Below are positions 13,586-25,000 of a DNA stretch of 64,000 nucleotides, piece by piece. The notes beneath the pieces were generated by a model. The model did no database searches. It was not told where the DNA came from and saw nothing but the letters and a program-made list of their open reading frames with translations. Source of the stretch: Albula goreensis. Lineage: Eukaryota; Chordata; Actinopteri; Albuliformes; Albulidae. The translations under genes were made by a program, and so were the position numbers. Every line of letters begins with the position of its first letter. Position 1 is the first letter of the stretch. The DNA is taken from NCBI GenBank assembly GCA_022829145.1, contig CM040765.1:13355792-13419791 (forward strand), written 5' to 3'.

Positions 13586-16500
13586 ATTCGGGCAATGTAC
13601 AATGAACTATGCATGTTTTTCAAGATGTGGTGAACAACTTTTTTTCTTTGTACTGCACATATTGGTAGGAAATAACCTTTCATTTGAGAGCTGTGACATG
13701 CTGCCTGGAGCAAAGGGAGGGGGCGCGGGTGCTGAGGTGAGTCTGTACTCCCGGCTTGCACATCTCACCAACCTGCCCGCAGAGGGGCCGCATTCCTGAG
13801 GCTGTCATCGCAGTCGCATCTCAGATTGACTCAATTTCAGCTCAAGTTAATGGGACCTTTGAAAGGCCTGATACAGAGAGAGGCAAGGTACAGCCTGAGG
13901 AAATGTGCTTTAAATGGAAAAATACACTGCGAAAAAATGGAAAATTGTGTTTCAATGCACAGAAATGCAATTTCCTTTTCACTTTGATAGGTAAAAACAA
14001 ATACATCAACACCTGCAAGACAAAGTGATCTTTGCAAATCAAACACATTTTCATTCAGTATTTAATTTATCCTTAGTTGTTTATTTTCAGTCATCTTTAA
14101 TTATGCTTTATATCAGTGATGTACTGTGAGAGTATATCATGCTGTTGAGGTTTTGGAAACAACAGATTCTCTATTAAAATAATACAGTTTGAAAGAATAC
14201 AATACAAACACTTGCACAGGCTTGATACTACCCAGGATCTCCAATCTGAGGGTTGCATTATAATCACTTATGATCGCAGTCAGTGACTTTACCATTCTGA
14301 ACACATAAATGGACATGATGAAGATAACATGATTTCCTCCTTGGTACACTGTGGCTACAGACACGGGCATTTTGCCGCTAACCCTTCAGAGTTCTGAAGT
14401 GCTTCATCAGTTCAAACAAGCAGACAGTGGGAGATTTAAAGGCAAAATGTACTGCACCTAAAATCCAGTGAATTTCACACACTGCCACAGGTGTTCCCAT
14501 TAATGGCCCGTTTAAATGAAAGGATTAGGATCCAAATGGCTGTAACAAATCAGGGATGGCTGAAGCGAATCACAAATGTGAACATGAGGACTTTGGCACC
14601 TGTACAATATAACAGGACACAAACTGGAAGGAATACCTGAGAGAGAGTGACCATTTCCCAAACCTCATTCACAACCGTGTCCAATGGCAATGACTGCCAT
14701 TTCAGAACCATTAAAGGGTGTGTTTCATTTAGCACATCAGTATTCATTGTGAAAGATGCCATTCAAATGTTGCATGTGACATACATTTGGAGAGCAGGGG
14801 TAATCACTCTTGACAAAGGAATACTGTTACACATAATACTGTAGCACCCTCAGGCAACCCATCTTGCTCTATTTGGGAGAAATAATGAGACAAGAGAACT
14901 GTGTTTATAATGAAGAAATGACCTTGGGCCAACTCAGTGATCGACTGAAAGGTGCGTTCATTTAAGACGATGGGAAGAGATGTTGAACAGAATTACTGTA
15001 GTCCACTTTAACAGTAAATTTCTTTTTTTTCCATTTCTCAAGGGCCAAACTGAAATATCTCATCAACTCCAATCCAAATCTCCCCCTCAGACTCCTCCAA
15101 TACATGTGCCAATTAGCACCCATGTCTTTCAATAAGATACAAAATGTGGAAGTGTGGCTTCTGTGCTAATATGCATTCGGAAATGAAATACTAGCCAAGA
15201 TCACAGCTTTTGTGGGTTATGTTGCAGTACATATCACTGTGCTGGTCCATGGCTCAACTTCTGCTGTTAACCAATATGCGGCAGTAACTGAAACAGCCGT
15301 GTCTTTCACAGCAGCCTATTTGGAGTCAACAACAGAGATAGATAAAACTGTCACTTTCCGAAGGAACGGAGAGGCACTGGGATTGTTTTAAACCCAGCAG
15401 GGACAACCTGTGGATTGAAAAGTATTCTGGCCTTAATCCCTCAGCTGGAGTACTCAAAGTCCCAAAAACAAACAACCAAAAAAAAAAAAGAAAAGAAAAG
15501 GTGGGCAACCATGAGGTAGGGAAACTTTACAGGAGCACTTGTGAGCTTTTCCAATAGCCTGTTATCCAAAAAAACAATCGCTGAATTTCTTTTTTGCCTG
15601 TGCGCATCTCCTTGCTGGATGGCTTTTGAAATAATTCAATGGCACATTACCACGCTGCAGTGCTGCCACTCTGCTGTGCTGGAGTGCTGACCTCACCAGC
15701 CCTCTCCTGAAGAAAGGAAAGGGAGGCCCTCGGGGGACTATGCTGAAGAGCTCAACTCCCTGGAGCAAACCCCACTCCTTCCATCTTTCTTATCCTCTAA
15801 CACAGCTACGATACGCAGCTTCATCAACCCAAACGGAATGTATGTTCTATGTACCGTCAGTGTCATGTTTACAAAAAATGTTATTCATGATTGGAATTTT
15901 TGAGTTTGATTAATGTACAGAAATATTGCTTTATCAGTTGTGTGGCTCTATGACCATATAATATTTAATTACAAAATTTCACCGGGTATTACATTAAGGA
16001 CAGAAATTAACACAGGTGCAAAAACAGGGTAAACTGATTATTGTGACGATGGCGATCTCAAGACCATTCTTCATCAAGAGTGGAAATAGAAAAAATCTTC
16101 TCACTTAACAATAAAATGAACGTGCAAAACATTCAGCTCTGAAGAGCACTTGATCCACTATTCGACTAACGATGACAGTTTATTATTCTGCTCCTTTTTA
16201 ATGCTGTATTATCTACTCTTCCTTGTATTCTTTCAACATTTCCACCGTGTAGTATTGCCTTCAATAACTTTTGGCAATGCAAGTATCTTGGCTTTTTAGA
16301 CCAGTTCACAAGCTCGCTGATTTATTTCACTACAGAGCCGCTAATGATTAAGCCTTTAGGTAATCCTTTCACAATCGCAAACTTTGGTGTTTATTAAACA
16401 AAATGGTAATGGACCGTTTAAAGAACTGTTTGTCCGCAAGCAGCAGCAGTTAACACGTTTCACGCTTATCCGCTGATCTTCACTTTAGCCGTATGAGCTG

Positions 16501-17873
16501 ATAGTGGACACAGATCATTAGATTGAGGAGACTATGTAAGATTTGTGCATCTGCGAGCGACTGCTCCGATACTCATAGACAAATACAAATATTATTTTTC
16601 TATCCATACAACACAAAAACACTCAAAGTGTAACATTTGTGTGTGATGTTTTTTCAGCCTTTGAAGTAGAAAGTCACGTGTTGAGGAGATTGTGAAAATT
16701 GATTTATCAACAATCACGTTTTCATCACACTTGCTTGCGGAATAATATTTTCAGTAGTCTAACGTGATTAGGTATAGATCAAACCATACAGTGGCAAACC
16801 AGTTTGCATGCAAGTAGCCTCGCATATTGTCTAACACAAATGCGTAATTGTCACATTTTTTCATGACACGGGAGCCATCTGCCTGGCTATGCGATAGCTA
16901 TATGACATATTGGCGGAGCCCGTTGTGGTTTTTCCCTATAAAGTGCAAAGTCAATTAAGTGTGACAGATCTTAAAATGATGCGGAGGCGCTGGTAGCGTG
17001 TTTTATCGTGAACATGCTGCCGAATTCCACAATGTTGAATGATGGCAATAGCCAAGAATACATGCCCTACAGCTATGAAAACGTGCACTTCCTGCTGAAA
17101 AGCGAACAATTCAGCAAACTGTACTGTGTAACACACGGCGCTTATCATTCTCATTGTAAACTACGGGGTTACTGATTCGCAGGTGTTGCCTCTGATGTGA
17201 ATCATACGTCGACATAAAGAAAATAAATAAAAAATAAAAGGTATGTTGTGCGGTCAAAGCTCTACCTTAAACCCACCTCTTAAATGGAAAGCCAATTGGC
17301 TGTCTTGAAATACTGCACACAAATACAAGATTTTGCAACAAGCTAAAACGTCACGGTTCATAAATTAAATTCCTAAACCCGTGTAACTTTCTCGTATCTG
17401 CACCACATGGAAGAAAATGCTGGATAGCTGGTTGATAATAATATTTCAGCAGGCGCTCACTGTTCGCTTTGGTGAACACGTTTTAGCAAGCGAAGGAAAC
17501 CGAACAAGTGCATAGAGCCACTTCTCCGAATAGACACTTCATGAGACAGGCCCTGTAACACAACACTGCTGTACCAGTGTTGAGAGAGCTCGCCCGCCAC
17601 CCGGCCCCCCTCACACAAAAGTTGCTATTAAATGTAAGTGAATGAACCCAACGTTGTTTCTGCTTGTACGGTACTACAGTGTTAACACAAGTCGTTCCGA
17701 AGCGAAAGCGCGAAATAGCCCATGTTCTACCTCGCAACTTTCTCCAACCGTGCACTGGCCGCGGACACCGCTCTGAACGAAGGTAGCTAGTGCTTTTGTG
17801 CACTCAGCTGATACAGTGCAGCAATCGCCCACTTTTATATGTTGAAATTGAAAAAAACAATGCGTTTTCCTAC

Positions 17874-17928
17874 CTCCTTCCTGGTCAGCCTGAAGACAGG
17901 CAGGAATGTTCTTCTTCCAGCCCGGCAT
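17874..17928 (-). CDS. GRIP1: GRIP1 first coding exon (alternative N-terminus)
   Basis: Reading the minus strand from 17,928, the exon encodes MPGWKKNIPACLQADQEG plus one base. A donor follows whose minus-strand sequence is GAG|GTAGGA. From memory, one mammalian GRIP1 isoform group begins MPGWKKNIPICLQAEEQE, so the match over the first 14 residues is close to identical. The ATG has a purine at -3, and an in-frame TGA lies 30 bases upstream, so this start is well bounded. GRIP1 (glutamate receptor-interacting protein 1) is a seven-PDZ scaffold that binds AMPA-receptor tails, ephrins and FRAS1/FREM proteins. This exon precedes all PDZ domains, and the rest of the gene lies left of the window. 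Its head-to-head position with CAND1 fits the mammalian gene order I recall. The main doubt is that the peptide is only 18 residues long. Confidence 0.7.
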
Positions 17929-18170
17929 TTCCTTCGCAATGTGAGCATTCAGAACGCTTCAAAGATAAATCTCTGGCGCATTTCAATCGCTGCACAGGTT
18001 TCTCTTGTACGTACCCCCTGTCTCTCCCTTTCTCTTTGCCCGGTGTAATTCAATGCCGTGTCTCCCCACAGCCTCGTTTTGGAGTAAGGGAGGGAGAGAC
18101 AAGAAACTAGAGAGCGCCCGAGTGTAACGTGCGAGTTCCCAGTTCAGGTCGCGTAAGGATTGCCTACACA
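17929..18170 (-). promoter_or_regulatory. GRIP1: Probable GRIP1 5'UTR and promoter-proximal region
   Basis: The sequence just upstream of the GRIP1 start, on the minus strand, is richer in CpG than its surroundings, with several CG dinucleotides between 18,060 and 18,150. It has pyrimidine-rich tracts on the plus strand, so the transcript strand would be purine-rich. No TATA box at a suitable distance is clear. A second donor-like site (minus-strand GGG|GTACGT) lies near 18,015, so there may be an additional non-coding exon. Transcription start is not determinable from sequence alone. Confidence 0.4.
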
Positions 18171-19329
18171 CAAATTAAGAAAAAAACGCACATAGTCTTG
18201 TGTTTCAGTTATTTTACTTAGTTCCCAATGGTTTCATGGTTTTTCTCAAAATGTGTGTGTTTTCTCTCCAAAACCTTTGACATGGTGGTTTAAAATCGCA
18301 ATGCTAGCCTATGGCTTGGGGGAATGGTCTGGTCCAAGCGATAAAGCAGCCCCAATACAGCTTCATTCATTCGTATGGCTTTAGAGGACTGTTGTACGAT
18401 CAGTAACACAGTTAAGCTTGCGATTGATATTACATGAATTAAACAGAGTCAAAAAGGAGCCCCAGTTTGATGTGGAAACAAGATTTATGAAACTCGAAAG
18501 CCGGCGGCGTGTGTAACCAAGCATCCGAGTTTAAAATCACGACTCATGGATTAAAAGATAAACCAATATGTACTTGAAAGGGTTTATGAATAGTTCAATT
18601 TGGAATTGCGATTGCTTTTCCGCACATGCGTGGAGTGGCCACTTGGACAGCAGACTAGAGCGCATCGAAGCGTGTCCATTATAATTGATACTGCATGAAT
18701 TTCGCAATGGACTGCGAATAACATGTTATGGACTACTTTACTGAAAACTGTTTGTATAATAAATGGCAAAATTATTCGGACGCACGATTTTATGTAAGAT
18801 TTTGTAGTGTAATTTAAATTCTTCAAGTGGTTGGACTAGTTAACAACGCAATTACTAGATGGAAAAGACAAAAATGTATTCTCCCACTACTTAGCTGCAG
18901 TGTCAGACTCCAGGATCAGTCCACGAGAACTGTACTGTGTACTAATTTTGGTGTGGCAGTCTTTTTCTCCAGTTCAATTTAGTGATGATCTTAAAAGTCC
19001 ACTCACCTTGTCTGCACACCCTATGTTGTTTGCAAATTGGAATTACACCACAAAAAAACCTGAGGCACTAATAATTACAAGGAATTGAGTATGATATCCC
19101 TGTAGTACAGTCATAGTAAAGACAAATGTTTTTGTACTGCCTTTTAAAGTCTCTTTTCTCCAGTTCCACATGCCCAAATCTATTCATAAGCCGTGTTTAT
19201 TGCTGCAGTCTCTGCTATCAATCTGGGAGAGTGCACGTAAGTGTATATTATCCAGTGAAGCACTTGATATTAGCCACCACCCCCTTTCACTTCAAAGTCT
19301 ATGTTGAGCTTGCACAGATATGAGTAAGA

Positions 19330-19620
19330 GGCACATGCCTCTTTGTACAGCTGGTACACAGGCAGGCTGTGGGTGCCTGAATGGCCAGCAGGGGTCACTG
19401 GTGAGTGAAAAAAGGGGATATCCCTGTCCACTGAGATCCCTCCTTCCCTGGGCTGTGCTGCAGTGAGCTATGCAGTGATCCACATTGCAGTAAGCCATGG
19501 TCAGCACCCACCCAGACCAGATTTAACACCACAGTCAAGGGCCCATCCATATGCTGGAGTGGTTCCTTAGCTGGATGCGCCACTTAGCAGCTCCACCCAG
19601 CAAGCCAAGATTTGTATTGC
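19330..19620. repeat. Possible interspersed repeat fragment
   Basis: The wording GAGATCCCTCCTTCCCTGGG near 19,434 recurs as GAGATCCCTCCCTCCCTGGG near 54,224 in CAND1 intron 7, in a similar local setting. This suggests two copies of one dispersed fish repeat. Boundaries and family are not determined. Confidence 0.35.
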
Positions 19621-19773
19621 AGTATAAGCCTATATGTTCCTCAGCACTGGAAGCCAAATCAAGAGGACAACAGGTGAACAGATGCATGTAGCATCCCAAA
19701 ACACCGTTTTTCTCAATATCATCTGGAAGCTAAATTCCCCAGCTGTGTGTCCTCTTCGGCTGTGTTTCAGTAT

Positions 19774-19775
<2 letters not shown>

Positions 19776-19821
<46 letters not shown>
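19776..19821. repeat. (TC)n(AC)n compound microsatellite
   Basis: About 16 TC units are followed by six AC units without interruption. Confidence 0.95.
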
Positions 19822-20243
19822 AATGAGCCACTTTTCCAACAGCATAGAAATTAGATACCCCCTGATGTATGATGACATTTTGAAAAATCTATATCTGTTA
19901 ATTTTTTTGCAAAGACCAAACCACACCACCTGCTGGTCCAAACCATCCTTTTACTAAAGGATATAATAGCCTGTAAGATTCTTATCAGCTGCCTAAAGTG
20001 GTCATTTATTATTATTATTATTTTCTTCATTTAACATCTTTTAATTAACAGAATTAGAGACAATGAGCTTTATTTTGATGATCAAAACTCATGGTGCAAC
20101 AACCAAAACCAGGTATATTGCCTTGGATAATTTAATTTCACACAAATAGAATGCTGCAATTATGTGGATTCACATGATCTGTTATTTCAGCCATATTTAT
20201 AATCAAGCTCACAAAAGACAGTTGAAGACTGTTCTGGAGTTTC

Positions 20244-20246
<3 letters not shown>

Positions 20247-20282
<36 letters not shown>

Positions 20283-20286
20283 TTTT
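20247..20286. repeat. (AT)n followed by T-run
   Basis: Fourteen AT units pass directly into a run of about a dozen T. This resembles an A/T-rich simple repeat or the tail of an old insertion. Confidence 0.9.
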
Positions 20287-21994
20287 AATGTGGTCCAATG
20301 TAACAATGAACCAGTGCTGGTGTACAATATACTGTACAACTAATTAGGCCCACCAGGAGCGGGGATCTCCACCTCTGTTCCAGCACACACAGAGGTGCAG
20401 CTGTGTGGTGCGATCAGGGCACACACAGCTCAAAGTTGATCTGCTTTCATGTCAGTCTGTGTAGTTTCCCTGGCTTTTGGCTTATCCGATGAGTGTGTCA
20501 CCATGTGAAGCTGGCAGGGTGGTGCCTTTTTGCTTTGCCTTTCCTATCTGCCTTTCTCTTGCTTCAACAAGGGATTGGCACAGCTGAAGCTGTGTTTAAT
20601 ATGAGAAAAAACTTAAATAAAACGAAACTGTGCTGTACTCAATGTCAAGTCACAGAGCAGCTGGTAGTGTTGTTATCTGTATATGTTAAGCATCCTTCAG
20701 CAGTTTACACCAATGCGTAAATGAAGACCTCTCCTCGTTGTAATCCTTGAACTGTAAAAGTCAATGACTACAGGCAGCTGACCTCCACAGTCGGATGCAT
20801 AAACGCGTATGATGATCTAATTAGGAGCAGCAGCAGGAAACAAGATGGATGTTTGCAGCTTAAGTGGCGGTACCATAATTAACATGGTACAGTAATACTA
20901 CATGTTCAAAAAATATTTAATTCTATTCTAGTGCTCTGGTGACATGCTGCACTGGCTACAAGCGTTAGAACTGCACAGCCTTGCAAGCCTGCATGTTGTC
21001 TCCTGTAGTCACACTTTATATACACCTTGAGTAACACGTCTCTATTTCTCTTACAGTATTACATTACGTCTCCCCCAACAATTACTCCTTCTGTTGTTAA
21101 TCATGAATCTTTATTAGCTAAACTCCCTGAATGTTAATGATGTACCAATTTTAATGTGTATTATCGCACAGGTAGTGCTCAGAAAATGGAAATTCGACGG
21201 TAAGAACAGGAAAACAAGTGTATGCATATGCAATGCAGATGCCTCCACACCGGTGTGGCATATTTATTAACGAAGCAAATAACATCCCAGCATACAGGTT
21301 CATGTGTAACATACAGGTTCATGGTTGTCTATAGTTATTTGTAGTGTGGCTACAAAAGAAGATCTAAGCGTCTTTGAAGGAGGAATATTCATTGGGATAC
21401 TTTTGATCTGAACTTACGTGACCCAGAGAACTCACCAGCCACCTAACCGAAAAACCAAGCTGTTAAACCCCAGATAAACCACCTCACTTAACACACATTT
21501 TGCTGCTGTTTCCTCCGTCAATAACATATAGCACTAAAGCTAAGAGGTGCGGGGTCCATGCAGTGCTGAGTGAACTCTGCCAAAACAGACCCGGAGCGAG
21601 GGAGGGCCTGAGGAGACAGAGCTATTAGAGCCGCATTGATCTGCCACTGTCATCAGTCTGTTTCTTTGAGCTCTTCAAGTGGGTCAGCGTCCAAATAACA
21701 AGTGAGTAATTGGGGGAAGGTAGTGGACTGTGCTGTCACTGTGCTAGAAGTGCAAGTAGAGCTAAGTAGAGAATGAGCCTTCATGGCACCAAAAATGGGT
21801 GGGGCCGACCATCAGCTTTTAGTTATTAATTTGAGCCAATGACTACTACAGGGAGGAGACAATCGTTTGAGTGGGATACATGTGACTTTGCAACTCACTG
21901 TGGCTACACCCAAACTGGGGTTCAGTAACTGGACCCATCCCAGTCCAGTTAATGATCAGTGTCCCCCAGTTCAGTTAAACCACATGTATGTGTG

Positions 21995-22022
21995 CACACA
22001 CACACACACACACACATACACA
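21995..22022. repeat. (CA)n microsatellite
   Basis: About twelve CA units with one interruption. Confidence 0.9.
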
Positions 22023-24819
22023 CCAGAAAATGAGCAATGAAAGAGAGAAAAATAATGATGTGCTGTATCTGTCTAAAATCTGTGTGCGCCTACAGAATGC
22101 ATTAAACCCTCCTGTCAGTGCCACATTTATTTGTGTTGATTTTAGCACTGTCCCTGTTCTCCAAGTTCTCCCTTAACATCTTGGAAAAACATTGATAAAC
22201 ACATCCCTTTGTGTATCATGCATTAAAATTCATAACAACACCCACATTTTTTTAATTGAGCAGAAATGCAGTACAATAACAATTAGCCGTTCATTAGCAA
22301 AATGTAAACGAGAAGAGGTTTGAAAGTCTGCCTAAAAAAAACAAAGGAAAAAAAAAACAAATGGCAAAAAATAAAAATTGTGATAATGATCCTTTCAGAG
22401 TAATTATTCCTTTTAAAACAGTAAACACATAGATCATGAATCACCCTACCCAAATGCCAGAGCGAGGTCCCTTGGAAATATCATCATATCACGAATGAGA
22501 CAGCTTGGCTTCTCGGTTTTAGTCATTTTTCCCTCCAGGCAGGCGTTGGCTTTTGGATAATTGAGCCTGTCATCTACCTTGAAGTCAGGACACTTGCATT
22601 TAGGCAGCAAAAGGCCGATTGCTGGGCAATTATTGTCAGCTTTGATGGATATTAATGTAAACCTGTTGTTTACACCTCCAGTGTCCAGGAACTATAAATC
22701 ACCAGAGAATGTTTCACTGCTGCTGTCATTTACGAAGCAAGAGAAAGGAAGTCAGACCAGTAGAAATGATGTGCAGAAGGTGGGGGCATCTCAGAGAACA
22801 ATTTTCTGCTGTTTGTTGTTTATTTGTTTTTTTTTTTCATTTTTTCCCCTGAGTGTTGTTTTTTTTGTTTTACATTGACAATTTCCTCACGAGCTTCAGA
22901 GAGCACAGGCCCTTCACCTTTAAAGGATTTTGAAAGACTTTTGATCTGACATGCTTTGGGTTTTACCATGCTGTGTCTTATACAAAGGATCATCAGCTGT
23001 CTTCTTTAGCAGGGGTGAATCCACTGCCCACAAATCCTGCAGCCAAGCCCACTAGTTAGGGCTCTTCAGTGTGTGACTGCCCACAGGTCCACCTCTTAGC
23101 TGTGATTTCGCTGTAGAAGAGATTAGGGCAGTCAACAGTGGCATACATTTCAGTTAGAGCTTAACGTTCTAAAAATTGCATCAGTTTGAGCAGTTTCAAA
23201 TGTTTATGGCTAAATTCTCTTCTTCAAATTTTCATCGGACATTTGTGGCAACATGTCTTGCCATAAAACATCTTCACATTTTTGATAGTTTGCATGTGAA
23301 TTTACTTTTATCTTATCATTTTTAGCAGAGAAGTCAAAATATTTCAAAATGGCACTTTGATAAATCTTTAGAGTGATCATCTCTTTCAAAGAGGTTGATT
23401 CTTTGCTCTCAGCCATGCTGAAAATATGCCATGGTTTATTTTGAACATCTGATTATCAGATAGGATGTCAGCTTTGTAAAAAAAAAAAAAATTACACAAA
23501 TATTAGAAATATTCATAGGAACATTGAAGCAATTCTCACAGTTTTGGAAAATTTGCGGCTAACAAAGCTTTTAGGATAAAAACATCTTCTAACACCCACT
23601 TTCAAACTGCCCTGGATGGGTTTCACTGTGATGTGTCACACTTTGATGAAGCAAGATGCAATGATCTGTCTCTGTAATTGAGCAGTCACATTTACTGTAA
23701 CTACAGAGTGCTGAATTGCAGAGTGACCCCTCTCCCTCTTAGCTCAGAGCCGGCCTTGTTTCTGGCATTGATGAGGTGCAATTCCCTCTGTGTTATGTCT
23801 GACCACATCCTCAGTATTCCCCATTCCGCCCGCCTGCCACCCACACCCAGATCAGTACCCTAGTGGACCAGTTTGAACTTGCAAATCTGAGGTGGCACTT
23901 GTGTTTCAACATTTTAACATTATACTACTACTACTACTTCTACTGTACAATTTCCTACTAATAAAAATGATCAACATCATCATCATAATCATCATCATGT
24001 ATTCCACACCCAAGACTTGCTTGCCTTGCTTTTTGCCTTCTTTTCTAAGTCAAATTTGCAGGTTTTTTTTGGCATAAACCCTTTCTCACTCTAAAGAGGA
24101 TAATGTTTGCAGCATGCCTGTGTGCTATGGGTAGCTCTGCTATGGGTTTTCAATCACGGCATTCACCGTCTTCACAGCGTGACAAGATATAATAGCCTGC
24201 TGAGTTAAACACCAGCAGTCCCAAGCCAAGGGAACTGATCATACTTCATATTATTCAGGCTATAGGGGGCGTGACATTACCACCATTGCGGGCGTTCACA
24301 CGCACCACTTGCGCTCCTGAGCTCTGCCACACTGGCTTCGCTCGCCATGTGTTTCCCGTACCGGTCACGGGTGGTTCCTGGCAGCAAGCAAGATATGACT
24401 GTGTCTCAGAGGGTAGTATGAATTTTTATCTTCCAGCTCCCAGGAACTGCAGAGCCAGAATGTGGCGCAGAAGAGGCTGTGACGACAATACCTACAGAGA
24501 TAGCCGGGGCCCGGACAGACCTCATTTCACGGTTAAATCCCAACTGCCGGTGCTCACAGGCCCCATACGCTTGTCCCTCAGCAGAACCTGGGGCCCGACT
24601 GCCCTTGCTCATCCTGTCCCGGATAGATAGATGTGTCCCTGGCACCACCTCAGGTCTCTGAGGACAATCAAAGGGACATAATTTCTGCTCTGACTGGAAT
24701 GTTTCAGTGGCCATTACATTATTTGTTTGTGAGGCTGTTGGGTGGGGGAATCGGGTTAATTCGTGAATTGTACCAATGTGGTTCAGCAGACAGTTGTGTT
24801 AAGGTATGAGATACTGCCT

Positions 24820-25000
24820 TAGGGAGGTGCATGAGGTAAAGACAGATGTCTTGGGTCTAGTAATGTTCCCTACAGCTTAAAGTTCAGTTTGCAGCTGCAC
24901 TATTACCAGCTATAGCTGGAGATGCACAATGGGAAGCCAACAACAGACTCAGGCTAAGTGGTTCAATCTTGTTGCTCTCTATCGCCCTCTCCTGATTGAT
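24820..25000 (+). repeat. SINE-like fragment, second copy of the 6.8-kb type
   Basis: TATTACCAGCTATAGCTGGAG aligns with the copy near 6,850 and stays alignable for about 50 bases, including GGAAGCCAACAACAGACT against GGGAACAACCGGCT. The upstream part is diverged. Read together, the two pieces support one old SINE family. Confidence 0.4.

Larger units (their letters stand above)
1..17873 (-). other. GRIP1: GRIP1 first intron, partial (inferred)
   Basis: This stretch follows the splice donor of the GRIP1 first coding exon, reading on the minus strand, and runs off the left edge. I found no convincing coding exon on either strand. In particular I saw no reverse-complement match to the residues that follow the first exon in mammalian GRIP1, or to the other known GRIP1 N-terminus. 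It is mostly AT-rich unique sequence with an AC microsatellite near 5.6 kb, a GC-rich block near 8.25-8.5 kb, SINE-like pieces near 6.8 and 9.9 kb and a MITE at 13.4 kb. GRIP1 has very long introns in mammals, so an 18-kb or longer first intron is expected. The assignment depends on the exon call at 17,928. Confidence 0.55.
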
